This document shows, in pieces, positions 1 to 36,526 of a stretch of 64,000 nt of DNA (position 1 is its first letter; the number at the start of each line of letters is the position of its first letter). This stretch comes from Chondrilla cf. caribensis. Its lineage: Eukaryota; Porifera; Demospongiae; Chondrillida; Chondrillidae. The translations under genes were made by a program, and so were the position numbers. A model generated the notes under the pieces. It ran no database searches, had not been told where the DNA came from, and saw nothing but the letters and a program-made list of their open reading frames with translations. The stretch is from contig OZ026562.1 in the NCBI GenBank assembly GCA_964020155.1, positions 2,709,501 to 2,773,500 of the forward strand, in the 5' to 3' direction.

Positions 1-1
1 C

Positions 2-1024
2 GGAGACTGGCTCCCGAGGAAGATATTTGGTCGTTTATATGCTCTTTGTGCTTATGTTCGAATGATGTACCTGGCCATTTATATCCTCTTATGTCATCGG
101 TCAAAATTCGATATTTTCTTCTGTGATCAAGTGTCCGCCTGTGTCCCCCTGTTGAAGCTATCCGGCTCCAAAGTGTTGTTTTACTGTCATTTCCCGGACC
201 AGCTATTGACTAACAGGGACTGGTGGATGAAGAAGTGGTACCGAAGGCCCCTGGATTGGTGGGAGGAGAAGACAACTGGCATGGCTGATGAAATTCTAGT
301 GAACAGTAACTTCACAGCGAAAATATTTCGTGACACATTTAAGAGTTTGAAGCGGAGAAAAACCATCGTGCTGTATCCTTCGCTCCATTTTCAAGCATTT
401 GATGCAGAGGTTCCAGACATTGACCTGGACATCCCCAACCAGGCCACATACGTCCTAGCGTCAATCAACAGGTATGAGAGGAAAAAGAACCTGAGTCTGT
501 GCCTGGATGCCTTGAATCAGTTTATGCGTCGCATAAATCCGAGTCAGTTTGCAGACGTACATCTCGTAATAGCAGGAGGCTATGATGAGCGTGTTGTTGA
601 AAACAAGGAGTATTATGATGAATTACGTGCACAGACCATCAGATTGGGTCTTGTAGAACATGTCACGTTCCTTCGATCCATCAGTCATGAAGTCAAGCTT
701 GCCCTTTTGAAGAAATGTTCCCTCCTGCTCTATACTCCTGACAAGGAACACTTTGGTATTGTCCCACTGGAAGCTATGTACATGAGCACTCCAGTTATTG
801 CCACTAACAGTGGTGGGCCACTGGAGACCATTGTCAGTGGGGAAACAGGCTACCTCACCAATCCAGATTCGAGCTCTTATGCTGAGCGCCTTCTCTATTT
901 CTTCCACGAGAGAAAGGAAATTGAAAACATGGGGAAAAGAGCGAAACATAGAGTTATTACGAAATTCTCGTTTGATGTGTTTACAGATAAACTCAACCAA
1001 ATCGTCCAGAAGCTAATAGATTGA
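2..1024 (+). CDS. ALG2: ALG2, alpha-1,3/1,6-mannosyltransferase (5' end outside window)
   Basis: One continuous reading frame enters from the left edge in phase and ends at TGA 1022-1024, giving 340 residues of a family of about 416, so roughly the first 75 are missing. ALG2 adds the second and third mannoses to the dolichol-linked oligosaccharide on the cytosolic face of the ER, in N-glycosylation. Seen directly: the first visible residues are GDWLPRKIFGRLYALCAYVR, followed by HFPDQLLT. Near the C-terminus is the GT4 donor-site motif E-x7-E (EHFGIVPLE), followed by a NSGGPLETI stretch. The ATG at 62 is internal and not the start. No intron is visible in the retained part. The next gene, vasa, is on the same strand 1.2 kb downstream. 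Identification is from recognised family sequence. Confidence 0.95.
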   Translation, partial: GDWLPRKIFGRLYALCAYVRMMYLAIYILLCHRSKFDIFFCDQVSACVPLLKLSGSKVLFYCHFPDQLLTNRDWWMKKWYRRPLDWWEEKTTGMADEILVNSNFTAKIFRDTFKSLKRRKTIVLYPSLHFQAFDAEVPDIDLDIPNQATYVLASINRYERKKNLSLCLDALNQFMRRINPSQFADVHLVIAGGYDERVVENKEYYDELRAQTIRLGLVEHVTFLRSISHEVKLALLKKCSLLLYTPDKEHFGIVPLEAMYMSTPVIATNSGGPLETIVSGETGYLTNPDSSSYAERLLYFFHERKEIENMGKRAKHRVITKFSFDVFTDKLNQIVQKLID

Positions 1025-2242
1025 AATCATGAATCAAGTGTATTGACTACTCTTTCAATGTGTGTTTATTTAGAAAAGATGCAATTTAATTTAGACATCA
1101 TCTTGAGTAATATTTTTCGTGTGTATTAATGAATTGATGATCATTGTACGTGTTTATCTTATAAACTTGATGTAACAGAAATGAGTTGATGGGGTTAGGA
1201 TTGCCCGGACGCCATATTAACGAAACGTATAATGACGTTTGTTATGTCGTAATAATTTAGCGCGCCACATGTACGAGGGCCACCTTTAAAAGGTAGTAGT
1301 GTTTTAGTACTTCTGGTCGCTTACGAAGCTCACATTTTCATCTATTCGGCGATATCTTCTTGAATCAATCTCTCTTGACTTAAAGATTCTTGTATCGTGT
1401 TTTTTTCTCGAGGTAAGCATTTTATTCAATAAAACTGTGTTTTTACTATATCTAAGTTGAGTTGACGAGATACGAATCATTAAGAGTGTTTCAATTTTCT
1501 CCATTGATGCATTGGTATCTTAATCTCCTAAATCGGCCTATGATACAATCCCTCAATTCGAGTTATCCCACTTGACCTCCATTTTGTGTAGGTATTTTTG
1601 TACATGTGGGTCTTTCTCTGACAGCTGATACCGATTTGCCTACCTTACAAGTTAATGCTGTAACATAGTGTTTTCCCGCCTCATTTTAGCTCGTGGGACG
1701 GAACACAGTCCTGCGGTTGTTCGTTAGGGATCAGTTCCCGTTCAAGGCGGGTGTATGGTTAGGTTGTACCATAGACCCTAGATACCAGTGATTGAAACTC
1801 TCTTCGTGTATCGGAGAATTGGTCGTTGAAATGAATTCAGTCTAATTCAAGTGTAAAATCGTGTGTCTTGACACAAAAATATATCAGGAATTGGTTGATG
1901 CTAAACGATGCTGTTTAGCATTGTAAATGGATAGAGAGATAGAGACATTAAAGAGGATTGGCTTATCAGCCCGATGATGATGATGATAACTGGGGTTGAT
2001 TCTTTTCAACTGATCCAAAATTTTTGATTGACAATTTCAGGCTGGCCTGAACCAGTTAGATGTGATGTGGGTATGGACTGTGGTATGGTAGACGTTGTTT
2101 GTGGATGCTCATACATGTCCAATAGTATAACAAAGTGATGTGTGCTCATTTGCACCCTGAGTGATTATCAATTTACACTCGTCTATTATTTCCCTTCTTG
2201 ACAGTTAGTCTGTTAACAGTTTGCCACCTGTTGATTGACATT
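1025..2242. other. Intergenic: ALG2 3' UTR to vasa 5' region
   Basis: No supported gene. An AATAAA hexamer lies at about 1428-1433. A pyrimidine-rich stretch ending in CAG just before 2205 could be the acceptor of a 5' UTR intron of vasa. A short ATG repeat is at about 1975-1988. Confidence 0.5.
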
Positions 2243-8442
<6,200 letters not shown>

Positions 8443-9911
8443 CCAAAATACGTACGTGCAACAAGATTTGATATACCCGCAGTCAAAACATGCGCTATTA
8501 ATGGATTTCATTCTTACGAATGCTTTCATTTCTTCTTATTCATTTTGATTTTCATATTTACACTAATTAGTATTGTAGTAGCTATGTAGTATTATGATGT
8601 GATTGTTATTACATCTTGTATTAGATTTGTTTAAGGTATGAATGTATCAGGGCATGTGCATACATACATGTATGTGCCATTCATTACTTACGTATATCTA
8701 CTTACATTGTTATGCCGTATACCAATAGTTGATGATAATATAATACTGTGTGTTTAATGCATCATATTATACTATGCAAACATTTCATACATTCACATTA
8801 GTACTGGAAATTGACTTTAATTCAAATCGATTTTCCATGCATAGTCCATCATTGATTAATTAATAAATCACTGGAATTGATAAAGTAGGTGTAACTGAAT
8901 AACCACTCCCACTTTATGAAGTGAAGTAGTCACCCAATAGACTTGATGTGGAGTCTTTAGAGTCCAATTTCACATTCAGTTCGTGTACTGGATAGAAATC
9001 AATGAAAATCAGACTCATTGTCACAGTATGAGAATGGCATATTCCTGATTGAAAAGTGAACAAGTTGGGATAACTGGAGGTATTACGCCAGCACATAAGA
9101 ACACAGGCACACCACTACACCAGCACACAAGCACACCACTACACCAGCACACCACTACACCAGCACACCACTACACCAGCACACAAGCACACCAATCACC
9201 AGCACACAAGTACACCAATACACAAGCACCCCAGTAGACCAGTACATGCAAGCACACCAGTACACTAACACATGCACAGTCTTATTTCAGATAATATTTC
9301 TTAAAGGCACAAATTCATAATATAATAAATTAATGATTTGATTTTGTAGATACAATAAAAATTAATGTAGGATTGTATACGTACAAAGATAATATCATTC
9401 ATAGCCAGATTGAAGTTATTATACCTACTTATACTGTATGTGTAATAAATTCCAATTATTTTTTGTATGTTCACAATTAATCCCTAATTCATGCATGGCT
9501 TCATTAATGCAATCTATCAGACACCTATAAGCATTTAATCCACTAAAACCACTGAAAATACATGCATATTTTTATGCTATAATATTTTATTATAATATAT
9601 ATAATATATAGTATTATGACATCCCTATATATTATGTGATTATTTAAAAACACGTATACCTATATATTTCAGAATTGAATTCTCTCTATAATCCAATTCA
9701 TAATATAAAAAGTACTTTTATAGATCAATTGAATCAATTTATCATGCACTCCATATTATCAGGTTATTAACTATGAAGCATATAAGCACTCCTCTCATTG
9801 TGTTACCACTGATATCACAGACAAATACAAAACGATATGTAAATAACATAACAGTTGATGGAAATTAAGAGACATTCTACACATGCAACAAATCAGTGGG
9901 AAAATATTTCT
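8443..9911. other. Intergenic between convergent vasa and kinase genes
   Basis: 3' ends of vasa (+) and the kinase gene (-). An AATAAA lies at about 8862-8867. A minisatellite occupies 9090-9260. The rest is AT-rich with no supported gene. Confidence 0.6.
9090..9260. repeat. Minisatellite of ACACCAGCAC / ACACCACT units
   Basis: Imperfect tandem copies of 9-10 bp units (CACCAGCACA, CACCACTACA, CACAAGCACA) run for about 170 bp. The open frame over it is only the repeat. Confidence 0.85.
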
Positions 9912-21008
<11,097 letters not shown>

Positions 21009-21791
21009 CCACTAGACTCCACCTAGTGTATAATAGAGACACAGCACTCGATGTCACATGCACACTTTATAACCGGAAATTCATTCTACGTATCGAGTTA
21101 TCAAACCGCGTGACAAGTACACAATCTGACAATTGGGGAATTCCACAGCATATCATGCCTGTGCAATTGGTGAGCAAATTAATTATTTCCAGTGCATGTA
21201 CTACATGGTTATTATTACATATTAGTGCTGGTAATCAGCCGTGTATTGATCAGAATTAATGTCCGGATCCAAAATGGGTAATGGTATACGTAGTACAATG
21301 GATGCAAATGTACTTCCTTTGTAGTTTATCAATCTCCACAGCTTGGAATTTACAGACTAGATGTATGCAAGTATATAATGTGTGCAATAGTATTAGCTTT
21401 GAAATCTAGGGAAGACCACCAGATCTAGAAAGGTAGTTAATTACAAACTGTAGCTGTATACCATATGGAACCAATTGTTGGAGGATAAAGAGAACTAATA
21501 TCAATTATTTTATATACACAATAACAATACTGTATTCAATTGCAGTTTCTGGATGACATAATGTCATGTCATAAATAATGACTTATTATGCATATTATCA
21601 TCATTAACACATTAGCTGCAAAATGGTAATTACATATTCTAGATGCTTATATACAATAATTCACAAATTATAATTCACAATCTTCTCACTAAAATGCATT
21701 AAAGTATTAATACATGGTACATTATGGAATAAGAAAATATAAACTGATCTAGTTCCATTTACAATCAACAGGAAAAACAGTACAAGAAAAT
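21009..21791. other. Intergenic: kinase promoter side and SPRYD3 3' side
   Basis: Both neighbours are on the minus strand. AT-rich, no reading frame or RNA gene supported. Confidence 0.6.
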
Positions 21792-23093
21792 CTATCCTGT
21801 CAGAGGGTGTAGATTGACAGATATGTTCTCACCAGTGCTAAGTACACCAACAATGGGGTAGAAACCCCCATACGGGATAACTGCGTCTGTTTCACCAACC
21901 TGCGAACCATTCTTGGTGAAATAGATTTTGCATTGAGGACGTCCTTTCTTTTTCTCCGGAGGAGTATCACTTATTCTTGCTTTGTACTTGACAACCTGCG
22001 GATAATAGTCATCATCAGAGTCGTATATGTCTTCATCGGAATCTTCATACTCTTCTGTTATTTCCTTCAACTCTCCTGGGTCATCTTCGGCCTTCACATC
22101 ATCCCCATAGTAAGGTTCTATAAACCTGATTCCACAGCCCATGACATCCCCCTTTTTACAGAGTGGTCCGAATTTTGTACCCATGCCACGCTCCTTGTAG
22201 AGTTCTCCATTGTCCGAATGATACCCTACAGATCCTTCCTTCCAGCCTGGAAATTTACAGAGAGGGTAATCCTTTTTGGCCACCCCGATTGCTACTTCAC
22301 AGCACTCTCCTCCGTCCTCGATGGTCAATTCGAAATAGTGGTTTACAGGAGTGAGAAAGAAATTAGCTATCGCCACCCCCACGTCTCTTTTGGCATTACT
22401 GGTACCATCGTAAACCAACGTTTCACCACTTCTAAAACGAACACCATTGCAACGAAGCCAGATGGACCGTGGGTTGAAGTTAGATTCCATCACTTCTGCA
22501 TCCATTGATTCAGGATCACGAAAGCTATGTCCCAAATATCTGACAGTTTCCCCGTTGCTATGCATACCGATGAGAGGGTAAAACCCTTGGAGGGGGCGCT
22601 TCATCTTCTCCGGCGGCCCAACTGACTTGCCATTCTTCGTGAACCACACCTTGACATACCCGGTGCCACAATCGGTGTTGAAGTCGATTCCACACCCCAT
22701 GACGTCACCCTTGGTACACACAGGCCCAAACGCACGACCTGATCCGCTCTGGTGAAATAGATGCCCGTCATCAGCATGGTAACCAATACCTTGGGAGTTC
22801 CAACCGGGCATGGCTGACATAGAGTATCCTGAATATCCAACGCCAAGTCCAAGAGCAGTTCTGATGCCTTTGTCCAGAATTTCTATTTCGAAATAATTCA
22901 AAAGAGGCGACATTGGCTCCCACAATTTTATTATTCCAACCGAGGAGCCTTTTGAAGAAACAAAGGTGAATACTGTACCCGAAGTATCTGGGTTCGACGG
23001 TTTGACATCGACATTGTGACTCAAAGCCCCTCCGTAAATCTTGTAAAGGTCGACTCGCTCGCTAGCAGAAGCAAGAATTTCTTTGGCCGCCAT
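21792..23093 (-). CDS. SPRYD3: SPRY domain-containing protein 3 (SPRYD3), intronless
   Basis: A single uninterrupted 433-codon frame (human SPRYD3 is 442 aa). Two SPRY/B30.2-type domains are visible, about residues 50-195 and 235-425. Each contains the trio GYHADDGHLF / GYHSDNGELY, FGPVCTKGDVMGCGI / FGPLCKKGDVMGCGI and FTKNG. An acidic insert (about residues 340-370) lies in the second domain, as in the vertebrate protein. The C-terminus GGFYPIVGVLSTGENISVNL is close to the family ending. SPRY domains bind short peptides; the function of SPRYD3 itself is poorly known. The start follows the ERCC3 stop by only 86 bp on the same strand, so its promoter probably lies in the 3' end of ERCC3 or the two are co-transcribed. 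Neighbouring genes are intron-rich, so the lack of introns stands out. Confidence 0.88.
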   Translation of the reverse strand: MAAKEILASASERVDLYKIYGGALSHNVDVKPSNPDTSGTVFTFVSSKGSSVGIIKLWEPMSPLLNYFEIEILDKGIRTALGLGVGYSGYSMSAMPGWNSQGIGYHADDGHLFHQSGSGRAFGPVCTKGDVMGCGIDFNTDCGTGYVKVWFTKNGKSVGPPEKMKRPLQGFYPLIGMHSNGETVRYLGHSFRDPESMDAEVMESNFNPRSIWLRCNGVRFRSGETLVYDGTSNAKRDVGVAIANFFLTPVNHYFELTIEDGGECCEVAIGVAKKDYPLCKFPGWKEGSVGYHSDNGELYKERGMGTKFGPLCKKGDVMGCGIRFIEPYYGDDVKAEDDPGELKEITEEYEDSDEDIYDSDDDYYPQVVKYKARISDTPPEKKKGRPQCKIYFTKNGSQVGETDAVIPYGGFYPIVGVLSTGENISVNLHPLTG

Positions 23094-23179
23094 ATTTGAA
23101 CGATTACGTAGCTGGTATGCGGAAAGAATACGAATAAATACGAATTAATGGTCAATGGTCATAAAATCCTGGATCGATG

Positions 23180-32942
<9,763 letters not shown>

Positions 32943-33082
32943 GATGACGTCAGCAAGAGTCATATAGATCACGTGTGCACATTGTCACATGAACCAATCA
33001 GCTCACACCACGCTTTGTGTCTCGTCCGCAAAAAGAGCATTAGCTCCAGAATCCTCCATTGATCAAACGGTACAAGGTGAAC
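32943..33082. promoter_or_regulatory. Bidirectional ERCC3/CALR promoter with perfect ERSE
   Basis: 140 bp separate the two divergent ATGs. Read on +, CCAAT at 32994-32998 is followed by nine bases and CCACG at 33008-33012. This is exactly the ER stress response element CCAAT-N9-CCACG (bound by NF-Y plus ATF6/XBP1 in animals), 71 bp before the CALR ATG. A full CRE palindrome TGACGTCA is at 32945-32952 beside the ERCC3 start, and an E-box CACGTG is at 32970-32975. Calreticulin is a classical ERSE target; action here is inferred. Confidence 0.75.
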
Positions 33083-35617
33083 ATGGTGAAGGCGGTCGTC
33101 TTTCTATATCTTCTAGTGGTAACATTAGTAAATGCCACAGTTTTCTTCGAAGAAAAATTTGATGACGGAGGTAAGTGACCAATTGGATTATTTCTGAATT
33201 GTTCCAATTCGATTACCCTTACTGTGTGTGGGCCCCACTCAGCGATTGGTATGGCTGTATTGACTGATAGAGAAAGTTTTTTCATCGTTGCTTACTATAA
33301 GTGACTTTATTGTCCTACCTGGATTACTAATTCTTTGTTATTCTGTTACTGCCCAGCTGCCTGGGAAGACAGATGGATTACATCTACAAAGAAGTCAGAT
33401 TATGGGAAATTTAAATTGTCCGCTGGAAAATTCTACGGAGATGCAGAAAAAGACAAAGGTAGGGTGTTGCTTCACGTGTTTGTAGTCCGTTATTTCAGGA
33501 TCCCGATGTATGTATGTGTGTGTCTGTATCTCTCCAGGGATTCAAACCAGTCAAGATGCTAGATTCTATGCTGTATCGTCTAAATTCAGCGAGCCGTTTG
33601 ACAACGAGGGTAAGACATTAGTCGTCCAGTTCTCCGTAAAACACGAACAAATAATCGACTGTGGGGGCGGTTACGTGAAGCTGTTTCCCAGCGGATTCAA
33701 ACCAGAAGAAATGGAAGGGGAATCACCTTACAACATTATGTTTGGTGAGTAAACTTCGTGTTCTTTCTTCCTTTTCAGTTTTGACGTTGCTCACACGTGA
33801 TGTGGTGTGTCATTTGATCTGTACTGTGGACATTGTATGTTGAAGTTAATTTTCAGTTCACTTAAGTGTGGTTGTTGTGTTTACTTAAAGGCCCTGACAT
33901 TTGTGGTCCCGGAACAAAGAAGGTTCACGTCATCTTCAATTACAAGGGAAAGAATCTTTTGATCAAGAGGGATATCAGATGTAAAGATGATGAATTCTCA
34001 CACTTGTACACTCTGATAGTCAAGCCGGACAACACTTACGAAGTCTTGATCGACAACGAGAGTGCACAGAAAGGCAACCTGGAGGATGACTGGGACTTCC
34101 TCCCATCCAAGATGATCAATGACCCCGAAGCTAAGAAACCAACAGATTGGGACGATAATCCTAAAATTGATGACCCTGAGGATGAAAAACCGGAGGTGTG
34201 CGAGATTTTTAAATTCTGCGTTGTCGTTTTCCCCGTTGTGTGTCAAATGTTGTGTGAAAAATTCTGCCTTGTGGTATTCCCTGTTGTGGGTGAGATGTTG
34301 TGTAACTTCTGCGTTGTGGTGTTCATGGTCCAGTGATGTGTTCGTTTCCTATTTTACGGTTTGTAGGACTGGGATCAACCTGAATACATTGCCGATCCAG
34401 ACGCCCAGAAACCAGGTGACTGGGATGATGACACAGATGGGGAATGGGAACCACCTATGATACCCAACCCTGACTACAAGGTGTGTAGTAGTGTAGTGTG
34501 TGAGAATTATTACATGTAGTTGTTTCATTCCTGACATGCATACATAATTTTGCAATGTGGTTTTGTGTAGGGTGAATGGAAACCCAAACAAATCGACAAC
34601 CCCAACTACAAGGGAGAGTGGGTTCACCCACAGATACCTAATCCAGAATATGCTGAAGATCCTAATCTGTACCACTTTGCAAGTACAGAGTACATCGGCC
34701 TTGATTTGTGGCAGGTACGTGAGTATAAAATAGGTAATAAATGTGGTAATTGCACGTAAATGTTTGAACACATGTATCACTCATTAGGTCTCCATATGCA
34801 GTGCAACCTCAGTTATCCTAACCCATTGGGACATTAGATTTTTAAGAAGCGTTCAGATAACTCAAGTCATAACATGTAAAGAATTTTGCTTTATGCCAAC
34901 TTATTAGCCATCACGAAATCCAGTAGAAACCTTTAAAAATACAAAAGAAACCAAGTAATAGCTTGCTTGTACTACAAGCATAATATTCTATCTTACACTA
35001 TTAAGCTTTAGGAAGCCATGTTTATATGACATCATTAGTATTAAAATGATTGATGTATTATTTTGGGTCGTCCAGATAACTGAGTTTCGGATAATGGAGG
35101 TTGCACTGTGCATGCAATTGTGTCACTCGTTGGGTCTCGGTGCATTTGTAGGTAAAATCTGGTACAATCTTTGATAACTTCCTTATCACCGATGATGTGG
35201 AATATGCCAAGCAAGTAGCAGAGGATACCTGGGCAGTTACCAAAAAGGGAGAGAAAGAAATGAAAGATAAGGTAAGCAACTTGTTGTTGCGAATAGTTGT
35301 CGTATCCTCAAAGAGGCCTCACACTTGACTCAACTATGTATGGTATGTACAGATTGATGAAGAAGCTCGTAAGGTTCAAGAGGAAGAAGAAAAGAAACGT
35401 AAAGAAGAGGAGGAAGCAAATAAAGAGGAAGAAGAGGAAGAGGAAGAAGAAGAAGAGGAAGAGGAAGAAGAGGAAGAGGATACTGAGGTAGGTGCTTAGA
35501 AATTGCAGTGTGAGTATTGTTGCTGTGTTTGACCGCTTTTTTATTTGATATCTTCTTCATGTCTATCAGCCGGCTGGCGGTGAGTCTGAAGGTGGAGAGA
35601 TAAAGGATGAATTGTGA
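33083..35617 (+). CDS. CALR: Calreticulin, ER lectin chaperone and Ca2+ buffer
   Basis: Exons: 33083-33170, 33357-33458, 33538-33744, 33891-34195, 34367-34480, 34571-34714, 35152-35271, 35353-35487, 35570-35617; 420 aa (human 417). It folds glycoproteins in the ER lumen with ERp57 and stores calcium. Visible: a hydrophobic signal peptide (residues 1-18, then FFEEKFDDG), globular lectin domain with [10 protein letters not shown] and [20 protein letters not shown], and a P-domain with three type-1 repeats ([36 protein letters not shown]) and three type-2 repeats beginning GEW. These are followed by an acidic Glu-rich C-domain and the retrieval signal KDEL. The acceptor of exon 4 is AAAG rather than YAG. 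Intron 6 holds a TIR element. Divergent from ERCC3 and likely regulated by the upstream ERSE. Confidence 0.98.
34799..35108. mobile_element. MITE in calreticulin intron 6
   Basis: CAGTGCAACCTCAGTTATCC at the left; the right end GGATAATGGAGGTTGCACTG is its inverted match. 310 bp, AT-rich, non-coding. Ends resemble pogo/Tigger termini; a clean TA duplication is not seen. Confidence 0.7.
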
Positions 35618-36526
35618 ATGCTCCACTCGCTGGATAGGAGTATTGTCCACATAGGAAATTATTATAATCATGGCAGTTATAGTAATTATTAATACATGTT
35701 AGGGAACAGAATGAGTGCATTTTTTTGGTTTTATGTAATACAATGCATTGCTAAACTGTCTGTAATGTAATTTTGATATTACATAATATTGAATGATTGA
35801 CTACTACCATTGGCTGGCTAAGTGCATACCATATTGAATATTAATATAATACATGCACTTGAGAGTCAATTATACAGTAAGCAGGGAGCAAACTAGTTAG
35901 CTACATAGAAATAAAACGTGATAATGAATTATGTACGTTGTAGCCATTAATATTAATATGCCTGAAGGTGCTTTGTTGGAAACCATTATATTATATATAA
36001 CAAGGAATGGAATTGCATGTGTGATATACACAAGCCAGCTATTTGCCTTGAAATATCCTCTCTGAAAGTACAGATTTGGTGTACATGTGTACTTTATTAA
36101 GTAAGTTGCATGGAGTGTATAATGACTTGAATTACATATTACTATATAGGAACACACACTACACGCTGTATGTACAGCTATATACTAAGTCTATACGTAC
36201 AACATGCAGGATTGCAATTAAGTATATTACATCACCATGTACAACAAAACAATAAGTGGTAATTATTCAATAATAATATTATTATTCTTAATTATACTTC
36301 TTGTCACAGTACTAGTATAATAATATCACTACCATTGTGTTAACAATTAATTGTGAATAAGCATAAGATACAAAATTAATGTCTGAATGTGAAGCAAATG
36401 ATAAACTGCATTAATTTGTTCTACTTGACACTGAAAGGCATAATAATACTATTCCTACACGAATGTATACCAGTTACAAGTGGTATGGAAGTTTTGAATT
36501 GCCCCCATACAATCGGAGATGGAAAT
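35618..36526. other. Intergenic between convergent CALR and cadherin genes
   Basis: 3' UTRs and AT-rich DNA. A half copy of the 25169-25494 MITE arm lies near 36066-36110. No supported gene. Confidence 0.6.

Noticed and set aside
62..1024. Start of ALG2 at the ATG at 62
   Set aside because: The frame is open and family-like upstream to the window edge; the true start is outside.
9090..9260. CRISPR-like array
   Set aside because: Short imperfect tandem units without unique spacers, in a eukaryotic genome; a minisatellite.
34367..35491. Lys/Arg-rich frame at 35297-35491 as a separate gene
   Set aside because: Out-of-frame reading of the acidic calreticulin C-domain exon.
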